Assembly (NCBI GenBank): GCA_964606085.1
Contig: CAZSFD010000044.1
Location: forward strand, 1-43,727
Length of the DNA: 43,727 nucleotides
Reading direction: 5' to 3'
DNA from: CAIQJJ01 sp964606085
GTDB lineage: Bacteria; Chloroflexota; Anaerolineae; Anaerolineales; UBA4823
The notes under the pieces are model-generated. The model worked only from the letters and a program-made list of their open reading frames with translations. It did not search any database and was not told the DNA's origin. Positions 1 through 8,109 of this stretch are shown here, piece after piece (within the stretch, counting starts at the first letter, position 1; every line of letters begins with the position of its first letter). Made by a program: the position numbers and the translations under genes.

Positions 1-92
1 GGGGGCTGGGGCGGGGGGCGGGGGGCGGGGCAGCAAGGGGCAAGGAGATTTGCCCATTTGCCCATTTGCTCATTTGCTCATTTGCTCATTGG
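1..92. repeat. G-rich tract followed by octamer tandem repeat
   Basis: Positions 1-30 are almost pure G with a few C. Positions 49-88 are five head-to-tail copies of an octamer, TTTGCYCA (two with CCC, three with CTC), followed by a broken sixth copy. The block overlaps the 3' end of the MazG-like gene, whose last codons and TGA stop are read from the octamers on the minus strand. The sequence GCAAGGGGCAA at 33-43 recurs at 22644-22654, so this belongs to a dispersed low-complexity family in this genome. Confidence 0.8.
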
Positions 93-390
93 TATCCCAG
101 GTGCGGGTGTAGTTGCGTTTGAGTTTTTCTAGCACGGCTTGTTCCAGGTCAATGCCGGCCAGGCTGGCAATTTGCATCAGGTAGAGCGCCACGTCGGCCA
201 GTTCGCTGGCTAATTCGGAACGATTGGCAGGTTCATCGGCCCATTGAAAATGTTCGAGTACTTCCGCGGCTTCCAGGTTGAGTGAAATAGCCAGGTTGCG
301 CAAGGTTTGCGGGCGCTTGCTTTCGGGGGCATACCAGCCCATGTCGCGCACAAAGCGGTGCATTTCGGCGGTCAGTTGATGGAGTTCCAT
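70..390 (-). CDS. MazG-like nucleotide pyrophosphohydrolase
   Basis: A 106-residue all-alpha NTP pyrophosphohydrolase of the compact MazG-like type (RS21-C6/dCTPase relatives), which hydrolyses (d)NTPs to the monophosphate and PPi, usually as a house-cleaning enzyme. The Mg-binding signature is visible as EAAE (residues 40-43) and ELAD (63-66), the EXXE/EXXD pair of the family, within a typical short length of about 100 residues. The C-terminal NEQMSK and the stop are encoded by an octamer repeat array, so the original C-terminus may have been replaced. It lies 10 nt downstream of the Wzz-like gene on the same strand and is probably co-transcribed. Family assignment is good; the substrate is unknown. 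Confidence 0.85.
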   Translation of the reverse strand: MELHQLTAEMHRFVRDMGWYAPESKRPQTLRNLAISLNLEAAEVLEHFQWADEPANRSELASELADVALYLMQIASLAGIDLEQAVLEKLKRNYTRTWDTNEQMSK

Positions 391-400
391 GCGGTAAAGG

Positions 401-1972
401 TCATTTCGGGCTGGCGGTGCTGATATCCAGGGATTGCCACCATTGGCGGCCCCAAATAATCATCAGGCACAAAGCAAACGCAGCGCCAGCAGCGGTGGCT
501 GTTTTACTCACAGTGCCACGCGCGACGGGTTGAGCGCTTGGTATCGCCTGGCTGGCAAAGGTGATGCTGTTGTTGACTTGGGCTGATGTGGCTAACTCGG
601 TTTGGCGGCGCAACAGGGCCTGGTAGGTTGTCCAGGTGAGGTCGCGATCACTGGTCAGTTCACGCAGGGTGGCCTGTTCGCCTTCCAGTTCAGCTTGCAA
701 GGTTTGGATGAGCGTCGAAACGGCGGTGAGTCTGATAAAAAGTGGGCTGCTTTGATAATCGAGGATCAGTTCGCCCGGCGTTTCCAGGTTGAGGACGGCA
801 TCCATCTGCGTTACGCCAGCCTGAAAGAGCGGGTCGTTGGCGGCTGGCAGGGGCGGGAAGAGTATGGCGCTGTTGGTCAGCATTTGTGCTTCTAAGTCTG
901 ACAAAATAGCCTTCGTGCTGTCCAGTTCGCTCTGTGCTGAGGTGATGATGCGGTCAAGATCGGTTTGATAGGACGAAGGTGTGCCGGTCAGTGCGCTGAG
1001 CGTGCTGGCATCCACCTGTAAGGTGATATCGCCTCCACCCACGCCAAAAGCGCGGGCGCGGGCGATCATCACGGCCAGGGCATCGCCGGCCAGGGCAGGA
1101 TCAGATAAGCTGCCGTTTTTCAAGATGTCTTTCAAAGCCTGCGCTTGAATGATTAAACGTTCCAGGCTGGATTGGCGGTCGTAATAATACACATACTTTT
1201 CTTCGACGCGCTTGGTTTGCTCGGAAAAAACCAGTCTTCTTTGGTCGAGTAATTTGGTTAAGTAGCTGGAGGCCAATCCTTGCACCAATCCGACCTGCGT
1301 GGTGATATTCAAGGTCACCAGGCTGTTGAGCTGCCCTTGCAGCGCATCGCGTATCTGCGTTTGTGTTTCGATTTGCCGGTTCAAGGTGGCGATCTGGTTG
1401 GTTTGCAGGAAAGTTTCGTAGGCTGTTTGTGAGGTTTGATATTTGCTTTCGGCGCTGATAATTTCATCGCCGATTTCGGTCAGCGGCTCCTGGCCGCTGT
1501 AAGCCTGATTGACCTGTTCGACGGTCTTTTGCGCCCACAGGTTGGCAATTTTTGCCGCCAATTCTTGCGAAGGTGCTCGAGCCGTGATCAAGATAGCATC
1601 TCCTTCGCTGGATGCTTTCACCGTCTGCTTGAAGGCCTCGAGGTTATCTTTCTGCGGAATTTCATCGCCAAAGGCATCCAGAACCGCCTGGGCGGTAGCA
1701 TCGCTTTCGGCCAGCAGCAAGATGGCCTGGGTTTGCGTATCAGTGCCGGCCACCCGGTCTATCGTGGTTTGAAACCTATCGTCCAGGGTAAGCTCTGAAC
1801 GCCGGCGGGTGATAATCAGGGTTGCCGTTGCTGCATACTTTCTCGGCATCAGGAAGCTAATCACCATAACGATCCCGCCTGCTAACAGGGTCACCAGAAC
1901 AATGATCCGCCATGCGCGTAAGGCGCTCACAAGATAAGGTTTCAAATCAATCTCATCATCCATCGTTGGCAT
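401..1972 (-). CDS. Wzz/chain-length determinant family membrane protein
   Basis: A polysaccharide co-polymerase-like inner-membrane protein expected to control export or chain length of a surface polysaccharide. A first membrane segment follows the start (VLVTLLAGGIVMVISF, about residues 18-35), then a Wzz-type segment (PRKYAATATLII), a long helical, coiled-coil-prone extracytoplasmic region, and a second membrane segment close to the C-terminus (AAFALCLMIIWG). No Walker motifs follow, so there is no fused tyrosine kinase. The frame is open further upstream, but ATG at 1972 (MPTMDDEID) or at 1963 (MDDEID) is likelier: GGAAGG lies 9 nt before the 1963 start and GGAG 10 nt before the 1972 start. 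No other polysaccharide genes are adjacent. Confidence 0.8.
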   Translation of the reverse strand: MPTMDDEIDLKPYLVSALRAWRIIVLVTLLAGGIVMVISFLMPRKYAATATLIITRRRSELTLDDRFQTTIDRVAGTDTQTQAILLLAESDATAQAVLDAFGDEIPQKDNLEAFKQTVKASSEGDAILITARAPSQELAAKIANLWAQKTVEQVNQAYSGQEPLTEIGDEIISAESKYQTSQTAYETFLQTNQIATLNRQIETQTQIRDALQGQLNSLVTLNITTQVGLVQGLASSYLTKLLDQRRLVFSEQTKRVEEKYVYYYDRQSSLERLIIQAQALKDILKNGSLSDPALAGDALAVMIARARAFGVGGGDITLQVDASTLSALTGTPSSYQTDLDRIITSAQSELDSTKAILSDLEAQMLTNSAILFPPLPAANDPLFQAGVTQMDAVLNLETPGELILDYQSSPLFIRLTAVSTLIQTLQAELEGEQATLRELTSDRDLTWTTYQALLRRQTELATSAQVNNSITFASQAIPSAQPVARGTVSKTATAAGAAFALCLMIIWGRQWWQSLDISTASPK

Positions 1973-2031
1973 CCTTCCAAGTCTCCAAAATGATAGTCCA
2001 CGCCCCAATTCTTTCTGACATGCTTTGACTG

Positions 2032-2060
2032 ATTTTACGCTATTTTTGAGGAATGAACAA
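2032..2060 (-). promoter_or_regulatory. Predicted promoter for the Wzz-like gene
   Basis: On the minus strand TTGTTC (2055-2060) and TAAAAT (2032-2037) are separated by exactly 17 nt, a sigma-70-like arrangement with a good -10 and a partial -35. It sits about 60 nt upstream of the Wzz-like start codon. Seen by eye only. Confidence 0.5.
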
Positions 2061-2075
2061 ACTCTGATCGCCTTC

Positions 2076-2084
2076 TGGTACAAT
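2076..2084 (+). promoter_or_regulatory. Extended -10 promoter giving a near-leaderless mRNA
   Basis: TGGTACAAT is an extended -10 element (TGnTAnAAT). It ends only 8 nt before the ATG at 2093, so transcription would begin at or within 1-2 nt of the start codon and the mRNA would lack a Shine-Dalgarno sequence, consistent with none being visible upstream of 2093. Confidence 0.5.
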
Positions 2085-2092
2085 TTTGACCG

Positions 2093-4666
2093 ATGCGCCT
2101 CATTCTCACCCACGAACAAGCCGATTTCGATGCCCTGGCCTCCCTGCTGGCTGCCCGCCTGCTCGATGACGATGCCCTGGCCGTGTTGCCGCGCCGCTTA
2201 AACCGCAATGTACGCGCCTTTCTCACCCTTTATGGCGCTGAACTGCCCTTTACCGATCCACGTGACCTGCCTAATGGCCCGATTGAATCGGTGATGTTGG
2301 TGGACACGCAATCTCTGGTGACGATCAAGGGCATGGGATATGCTACGCCCGTGTATGTGATCGATCACCATGCTGCTCGGCCCGACGTGCCTCCCCATTG
2401 GAAGCTGACCCTTGCCGAAGTGGGCGCCACCGTCACCATCCTGCTCGAAGCCTTGCAAGAAATTGATCCACCCCTGACAATGCTCCAGGCAACCCTGCTG
2501 ATGCTCGGCATTTATGAGGACACCGGCTCGCTGACCTATTCGCGCACCACCGCCCGCGACCTGCACGCCGCCGCCTACCTGATGACGCGCGGCGCCAATC
2601 TGCGCCTGGCGATGGATTTCCTCAATCACCCGCTCTCGCTCGATCAGCAACGCCTCTTCGAAATGCTGCGCACCACTGCCGAAACGCACACCATTCACGG
2701 CCATACGGTGGTCATTGCCTGTGGCGATGCTCAGGATACCGATGAAGAGCTATCTACCATTGCCCACAAATTGCGCGACCATTTCGATCCTGATGCGCTG
2801 TTTGTTTTGCTGCACACGCGCGCCGGGGTGCAAATCATCGCCCGTTCGACAACCGATCATGTGGACGTGGGCCAGATCAGCGCTCATTTTGGCGGCGGCG
2901 GCCACGAGCGCGCCGCGGCCGCACTGGTGCGCCAGCGCAGCCTGGAAGATGTCTGCGCCGAACTGCGCCGCCAACTGCCTGGCTGGGTGCGCCCGGCGAT
3001 GACCGTGGCGCAGATCATGTCGCGCCGCCCGCAGGTGCTGGCCCCCGAAACACCCGTTCACGAAGCTGCCCTGCGCATGCAGCGCTTTGGTTACGAAGGC
3101 TACCCGGTGGTGAAAGAGGGCAAGGTGGTGGGCCTGCTCACCCGCCGCGCCGTTGATCGGGCAGTTGCCCACAATCTCAATGTTACGGCTGTCAGCCTGA
3201 TGAATGCCGGTGAAGTCAGCGTCACCCCGGCTGATTCGCTCGAACACCTGCAACGCCTGATGACCGACTCAGGCTGGGGGCAAATTCCCGTTGTTCGCCC
3301 TGACAATGGCGAAATCATCGGCATCGTCACCCGCACCGATTTACTCAAAACCCTTACCCGCCGCCAACCACCTGTCCCGGCCAATCTATCCGCTCGCTTG
3401 CAAGATGCCTTGCCGCCCGAACATTTGGCGTTATTGCGCAGGGTGGCCGATACCGCCCACGCCCAGCATACGCCCATTTTCATCGTCGGCGGTTTCGTGC
3501 GCGACTTGCTGCTCGAACGCCCCAGCCTCGATTTCGACATCGTTGTCGAAGGTGATGCGATTGCCCTGGCCAGGGCGCTGGTGCAGGCCTATGGCGGGCG
3601 CATCACCACCCACAGCCGCTTCGGCACGGCCAAATGGCTGCTCAACGAACCGTCAACGTCCAACCTCCAGCCATCAGCACTCGATCTGATCTCCGCCCGC
3701 ACCGAGTTCTACACCCATCCCACTGCCCTGCCGACCGTCGAACGCGGCAGCATCAAACTCGACCTGCACCGCCGCGATTTCACCATCAACACCCTCGCCA
3801 TGCGCCTGGATGGGCATCATTTTGGCGAGTTGCACGATTATTGGGGCGGCGTAAATGACCTGAAGCTGGGGTTGGTGCGCGTGCTGCATTCGGTTTCCTT
3901 CGTAGATGACCCCACGCGCATGTTGCGCGCCGTGCGCTTCGAGCAGCGTTTCGGCTTTCAAATTGAAGAACGCACCCTGCAACTGCTCAAAGAAGCCTTG
4001 CCCTTGCTGGCGCGCGTCACCGGCGAGCGTATTCGCCACGAACTGGATCATCTGCTTGCAGAAGACCAGCGCATCGCCATGCTGACCCGTTTGCACGAAC
4101 TCGGCCTGCTGCACGCCATCCACGAAGACCTGGCCTGGGATGACTGGCTGCACGCCCACCTGGCTGCGCTGGATGTACCAGCCGATGCCCCCTGGACGCA
4201 GCGTGAACTGGCTTACGCGCTGTGGCTGATCCGCCTGCCCCCGGCGCGTGCCGAGGCGGTGCTGCAACGCCTGATGTTCCCCCGTGAACTGGCTGATCAG
4301 ATCAGCGCCGCCTGCGCACTGCGCTCAGAAATATCTGCGCTGGTGGGCTGCCTGCCCGGCGTGATCGTGGCCCGCCTCGAACCTGTGCCGCCGCTGGCCC
4401 TCCATGCCGTCAGCCTTGCCAGCGATTCGCAGGCGGCATCTGACTTGATCGCAAAGTATGTCACCCATTGGGCTGGCATCCACCCCGGCATCACCGGCCA
4501 CCACCTGCGCGCCCGCGGCCTGCCGCCTGGCCCGCTTTACCGATATATCCTCGATACGCTGCGCAATGCCTGGCTGGATGGGCAGGTGACTTCGCCGCAG
4601 CAGGAGTTGGCTTTGCTGGAGTCCTTGTTGGCAGAGCATGACAGGGGGCATGGTGCTGATGTTTGA
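2093..4666 (+). CDS. tRNA nucleotidyltransferase with DHH and CBS domains
   Basis: An 857-residue CCA-adding or poly(A)-polymerase-type enzyme fused to an N-terminal phosphoesterase. Residues 1-300 form a DHH/DHHA1 unit (HEQADFDALAS, VIDHHA, and FGGGGHERAAA of DHHA1). Residues about 303-425 are two CBS domains, which usually bind adenine nucleotides. The nucleotidyltransferase head follows, with VGGFVRD at 465-471 and the catalytic pair D480/D482 in LDFDIVVEG, then RRDFTINTLA and the DDPTRMLRAVRFEQRF tRNA-binding region. This architecture is known in Chloroflexota, cyanobacteria, Aquifex and Deltaproteobacteria; in organisms with split activities such proteins may add only A or only CC, and sequence reading cannot decide which. 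The start follows an extended -10 element with no SD. The acetyltransferase start overlaps its stop. Confidence 0.92.
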   Translation: MRLILTHEQADFDALASLLAARLLDDDALAVLPRRLNRNVRAFLTLYGAELPFTDPRDLPNGPIESVMLVDTQSLVTIKGMGYATPVYVIDHHAARPDVPPHWKLTLAEVGATVTILLEALQEIDPPLTMLQATLLMLGIYEDTGSLTYSRTTARDLHAAAYLMTRGANLRLAMDFLNHPLSLDQQRLFEMLRTTAETHTIHGHTVVIACGDAQDTDEELSTIAHKLRDHFDPDALFVLLHTRAGVQIIARSTTDHVDVGQISAHFGGGGHERAAAALVRQRSLEDVCAELRRQLPGWVRPAMTVAQIMSRRPQVLAPETPVHEAALRMQRFGYEGYPVVKEGKVVGLLTRRAVDRAVAHNLNVTAVSLMNAGEVSVTPADSLEHLQRLMTDSGWGQIPVVRPDNGEIIGIVTRTDLLKTLTRRQPPVPANLSARLQDALPPEHLALLRRVADTAHAQHTPIFIVGGFVRDLLLERPSLDFDIVVEGDAIALARALVQAYGGRITTHSRFGTAKWLLNEPSTSNLQPSALDLISARTEFYTHPTALPTVERGSIKLDLHRRDFTINTLAMRLDGHHFGELHDYWGGVNDLKLGLVRVLHSVSFVDDPTRMLRAVRFEQRFGFQIEERTLQLLKEALPLLARVTGERIRHELDHLLAEDQRIAMLTRLHELGLLHAIHEDLAWDDWLHAHLAALDVPADAPWTQRELAYALWLIRLPPARAEAVLQRLMFPRELADQISAACALRSEISALVGCLPGVIVARLEPVPPLALHAVSLASDSQAASDLIAKYVTHWAGIHPGITGHHLRARGLPPGPLYRYILDTLRNAWLDGQVTSPQQELALLESLLAEHDRGHGADV

Positions 4667-5222
4667 TTTGAAACGTGCCTCCCTTCGACAAGCCCAGGGT
4701 AAGCTCGGTGACCTGCAAACGCTGCGCATTCGCCTGGCTACCCGCGCCGACCTGCCAGACCTGGAGTGGGGTGGTGAGTATATCCATTTTCGCCGCCTGT
4801 ATGCAGAAGCCTTCGAACTGGCTTGCCGCGGCACGGCGCTGCTCTGGCTGGCAGACCTCAATCCTGTGGGCATCATCGGGCAGGCGTTCGTCTCGTTGAA
4901 AAGCGGCCGGGTGGCTTTGGCTGATGGCCGCACGCGGGCGTATGTCTATGCTTTTCGCGTCAAACCAGCTTACCGCGGCCAGGGGGTGGGGACGCAAATC
5001 ATGTCGGCAATCGAAGCCGATCTGCGCAACCGCCGCTATCAATATATTTCTTTGAACGTCGCCAAAAACAATACGGCCGCGCTGCGGCTGTATGAACGCC
5101 TGGGATATGTGGTGATTGGTGATGATCCGGGCGAATGGTCGTATGTCGATCACAAAGGCCGGCGCCAACAAGTGGTGGAGCCGGCCTGGCGTATGGAGAA
5201 AACGTTGACTGCGCGTGGCTAA
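4659..5222 (+). CDS. GNAT family N-acetyltransferase
   Basis: A single-domain acetyl-CoA-dependent N-acetyltransferase. The core is clear: VYAFRVKPAYRGQGVGTQIM contains the R/QGxGxG/A acetyl-CoA pyrophosphate-binding motif, and NVAKNNTAALRLYERLGYVVIGD is the typical motif B. The start is uncertain: ATG at 4659 has AGGGGG about 10 nt upstream, while ATGs at 4638 and 4650 are in the same frame; all overlap the preceding gene's stop at 4664-4666. The first residues after the start (SLRQAQGKLG) are encoded by a dispersed-repeat-like sequence at 4681-4708 and precede the real domain, which begins near LRIRLATRADLPDLE. The acceptor substrate is unknown. Confidence 0.85.
   Translation: MFDLKRASLRQAQGKLGDLQTLRIRLATRADLPDLEWGGEYIHFRRLYAEAFELACRGTALLWLADLNPVGIIGQAFVSLKSGRVALADGRTRAYVYAFRVKPAYRGQGVGTQIMSAIEADLRNRRYQYISLNVAKNNTAALRLYERLGYVVIGDDPGEWSYVDHKGRRQQVVEPAWRMEKTLTARG
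4681..4708. repeat. Dispersed repeat inside the acetyltransferase N-terminus
   Basis: CCCTTCGACAAGCCCAGGG followed by TAAGCTCGG matches the widespread environmental-genome repeat of the form CTTCGACAAGCTCAGG that is read in frame as SLRQAQGKL. Here it lies within the first 15 codons of the acetyltransferase. The identification comes from memory of the repeat family; a genome-wide count would confirm it. Confidence 0.5.
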
Positions 5223-5241
5223 ACGGGGGGCAGCCGGTGGC

Positions 5242-6219
5242 CTATTGTTCGTACACTTCCGGGTTTACACAGGTTGGCAGGCGTTCGCCTTTCAGCCCGG
5301 CGATCAGGTTGGCGGCGGCCATGCTGGCCATTTTGTCGCGCGTGTTCTTGCTGGCGCTGGCAATGTGCGGGACGATGATGCAGTTATCGAGCGTGTGCAG
5401 CGGGTCATCCAGCGGCAGCGGTTCGGGGTCGGTCACGTCGAGGCCGGCGGCGAAGATTTGGCCGCTCTTGAGCGCCTGGTAGAGCGCAGCCTGATCGATC
5501 ACCGGGCCGCGCGAGGTGTTGATCAGCACGGCATTGGGCTTCATCCTGGCAAAAGTGGCGGCGTTCATCAGGTGACGCGTTTCGGGCAGCAGCGGGGTGT
5601 GCAATGAGACGAAGTCCGATTCGGCCAGCAGCGTGTCGAAATCCACTGGGGTGGCGTTCAGGGCCGGGTCGGGGGCAGCCTGCGGATCGTAGTAAATCAC
5701 GCGCATGTCGAATCCGGAGGCGCGCTTGGCCATCGCTTTGCCGATGCGCCCGAACCCGACGATGCCCAGTGTAGCCCCGACGAAATCAGACCCCAGCAGC
5801 AGCGACGGCCCCCACGTCTTCCACTTGCCGTCACGCACATAGCGCGAGCCTTCCACAATGCGCCGCCCGGCAGACATCATCAGCGAGAAGGCGCAGTCGG
5901 CGGTGGCGTCGGTGAGGATGCCGGGCGTGTTGCCCACCGGGATACGCCGGGCCGTGGCATCGGGGACAATGATGTTATCGAAGCCGACGGCGTAATTGCT
6001 GACCACCTTGAGCTGCGGGCCGGCGGTATCCAGCACTTCGGCGTCTATTTTGTCGGTCAGCAGGCTGAGAATGCCTTGCACACCGCGCACGCGTTCGAGC
6101 AGGGTGGCGCGCGCCGGGGGCAGTTCTTCGGGCCACACATCGGCATCACAAAATTCCTGTACCATCTGCAGACCCTTTTCGGGGATCAGGCGGGTGACGA
6201 ATACTTTGGGTTTGGACAT
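5242..6219 (-). CDS. D-2-hydroxyacid dehydrogenase (glyoxylate reductase-like)
   Basis: A 325-residue NAD(P)-dependent D-2-hydroxyacid dehydrogenase, likely reducing glyoxylate, hydroxypyruvate or another 2-keto acid. The Rossmann motif GFGRIG is at 155-160, with D178 at the end of the second strand suggesting NAD preference. The catalytic triad is R237 (NTSRGPVID), E266 (DPEPL) and H285 (PHIASAS). An SD (AGGAG) lies 6 nt upstream of the ATG. It is last in a minus-strand operon after the two transketolase subunits with an 8-nt gap, so it may process a product of pentose or sugar-acid breakdown. The exact substrate cannot be read from the sequence. Confidence 0.9.
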   Translation of the reverse strand: MSKPKVFVTRLIPEKGLQMVQEFCDADVWPEELPPARATLLERVRGVQGILSLLTDKIDAEVLDTAGPQLKVVSNYAVGFDNIIVPDATARRIPVGNTPGILTDATADCAFSLMMSAGRRIVEGSRYVRDGKWKTWGPSLLLGSDFVGATLGIVGFGRIGKAMAKRASGFDMRVIYYDPQAAPDPALNATPVDFDTLLAESDFVSLHTPLLPETRHLMNAATFARMKPNAVLINTSRGPVIDQAALYQALKSGQIFAAGLDVTDPEPLPLDDPLHTLDNCIIVPHIASASKNTRDKMASMAAANLIAGLKGERLPTCVNPEVYEQ

Positions 6220-6227
6220 GGTTGCTC

Positions 6228-7238
6228 CTATTTTCGGTTCAAGACACGGAACACGGCTTTTTCGATGTGCGGGGCGGTCAGGCCGTATTTATCAATCAGA
6301 TCGAGATACGGGCCCGATTCGGCGAAGGTATCTTGCACGGCCACGCGCTGCATGGGGATGGGGTGGTTTTCCACCAGCAACTCGGCCACGGCGCTGCCCA
6401 GGCCGCCGAATTTGATGTTGTTTTCAGCCGTGACGATGGCGCCGGTCTCACGGGCGGCTTGCAGGATCGATTCTTCGTCGAGCGGTTTGAGCGTGTGGCA
6501 GTCTATCACGCGGGCGTCCACGCCTTGCTGCGCCAGGCGGGCGGCGGCCACCAGGGCGTGCGCCACCAGATCACGGTTGGCGATGATGGTTACGTCGCTG
6601 CCCGCGCGAATGGTAATCGCTTTGCCGATCTCGAAAGACACATCGTCGCAGTAAATCGTCGGCACGGGGTCGCGCGTGAACGAGAGATAGACCGGCCCAA
6701 CATATTCCGCCGCGGCGAGGGTAGCGCGGTAGGCCGTCAGGGGGTCGGCGGGGGCGATCACGCACGAACCGGCCAGCGAGCGCATAATCGAAAGGTCTTC
6801 CTGCGCCTGGTGCGTGACGCCATCGGGGCCGGGTGTGATGCCGCTGTGGCTGGCGCCGATCTTGACGTTGAGGTGCGGGTAGTGGATGCTATTGCGCACC
6901 TGGTCGAGCGCCCGCATGGCGGCGAAAACGGCATAGGTGGAGGCGAAGGGGATCAGCCCGGTGGTGGCCATACCGGCCGCGGCGGCCATCATGTTTTGCT
7001 CGGCGATGCCGAAGTTGAACTCGCGGTCGGGGAAGCGCTCGGCGAATTTGTTGGTGTTGATGGATTTGGATACGTCGGCATCGAGGACGACCACTTTGGG
7101 GTTGCGCTCGCCGAGGTCGAGCAGCGCCTCGGCATATGAGAAGCGCGTGGCGGCCATTTTGGCCCCCGCAAAGGGCAGGCCGCCCTCAAGTTGGGCGACG
7201 ATTTCGGGCAGGATGTGGCGATAGGGCGATGCGCTCAT
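6228..7238 (-). CDS. Transketolase C-terminal subunit
   Basis: This is the pyrimidine-binding plus C-terminal half of a split transketolase (336 residues starting MSASPYRHILPEI). It contains the transketolase middle domain (FGIAEQNMMAAAAGMATTG with the catalytic Glu that activates thiamine diphosphate; HSGITPGPDGVTHQAQED) and the C-terminal transketolase domain (TIRAGSDVTIIANRDLVAHAL). The upstream frame is open, but ATG at 7238 overlaps the stop of the N-terminal subunit as ATGA, a coupled arrangement, so this is the start. Split transketolases occur widely in archaea and in many bacterial sugar-catabolism operons, and both halves are needed for activity. Confidence 0.93.
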   Translation of the reverse strand: MSASPYRHILPEIVAQLEGGLPFAGAKMAATRFSYAEALLDLGERNPKVVVLDADVSKSINTNKFAERFPDREFNFGIAEQNMMAAAAGMATTGLIPFASTYAVFAAMRALDQVRNSIHYPHLNVKIGASHSGITPGPDGVTHQAQEDLSIMRSLAGSCVIAPADPLTAYRATLAAAEYVGPVYLSFTRDPVPTIYCDDVSFEIGKAITIRAGSDVTIIANRDLVAHALVAAARLAQQGVDARVIDCHTLKPLDEESILQAARETGAIVTAENNIKFGGLGSAVAELLVENHPIPMQRVAVQDTFAESGPYLDLIDKYGLTAPHIEKAVFRVLNRK

Positions 7239-8095
7239 GCCGGGCCTCCGTTGCGTTTCTGGCCGGTGATTTCGAGCAGCGCCTGGCAGACCTGGTCTTT
7301 GTCGGGCGCTTTGCCGTGCCAGGCGGGTTGATTCTCCATGAACGAGACGCCCTTGCCCTTGACGGTGCGGGCGACAATGGCGGTGGGCATCCCTTTGACG
7401 GCCAGCGCCGCCTCGAGGCCAGCCACCACCTGGGCCATGTCGTGACCGTCTAGCTCGATCACGTTCCAGCCGAAGGCGCGCCATTTATCGGCCACCGGCT
7501 CGACCGGCATGGTCTTGTTGGTGAAGGTGTCGTTGCCGATGCCGTTGTTATCTACGATCACGGTCAGGTTATCGAGCTGCCATTTGTTGCCGGCCATGGC
7601 TGCTTCCCAAATTGAGCCTTCTTGCAGCTCGCCATCACCCACAATCACCCAGGTGTGGAAGTCTTTGCCCTGCTGTTTGGCCGCCAACGCCATGCCCACC
7701 CCCACGCAAATGCCCTGGCCGAGCGAACCGACGGTCATATCTACGCCGGGGGTTTTCTTCATATCAGCGTGGCCCTGCAAGATCGAGTTGAGCTTGCGCA
7801 GGGTCTTCAGGTGGGCGCGGTCGAAGTAGCCGCGGTTGGCCAGAGCCGCATACCACACCGGGCAGGCGTGGCCCTTCGAGAGAATGAAGCGGTCGCGGTC
7901 GGGCCACTGCGGGTTTTGCGGGTCAATGCGCATGATGCGAAAATACAGCGCAGTGACGATGTCTGTGGCAGAGAGCGATCCGCCCGGATGCCCGGCGTTG
8001 GCCGCGTGGATCATCTCGATGATGTCCTGGCGCATCTGCACGGCGATGCACTCCAGGTCTTCGATGGTGGTTGTGGGAGGGGGGGATACCGACAT
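7235..8095 (-). CDS. Transketolase N-terminal subunit
   Basis: The thiamine-diphosphate pyrophosphate-binding half of a split transketolase, starting MSVSPPPTTT (286 residues). The TPP/Mg motif begins at GDGELQEGSIWEAA and ends at VIVDNNGIG (GDG...NN), and HAANAGHPGGSLSATDIVTALYF and LSKGHACPVWYAAL match the conserved N-terminal region. The frame continues upstream into the isomerase gene, but ATG at 8095 is preceded by AAAGGA about 10 nt upstream and begins just after the isomerase stop. It forms the heteromer with the overlapping C-terminal subunit and should transfer two-carbon units between ketose and aldose phosphates. Confidence 0.93.
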   Translation of the reverse strand: MSVSPPPTTTIEDLECIAVQMRQDIIEMIHAANAGHPGGSLSATDIVTALYFRIMRIDPQNPQWPDRDRFILSKGHACPVWYAALANRGYFDRAHLKTLRKLNSILQGHADMKKTPGVDMTVGSLGQGICVGVGMALAAKQQGKDFHTWVIVGDGELQEGSIWEAAMAGNKWQLDNLTVIVDNNGIGNDTFTNKTMPVEPVADKWRAFGWNVIELDGHDMAQVVAGLEAALAVKGMPTAIVARTVKGKGVSFMENQPAWHGKAPDKDQVCQALLEITGQKRNGGPA

Positions 8096-8109
8096 CAATA
8101 CCAATCCTT

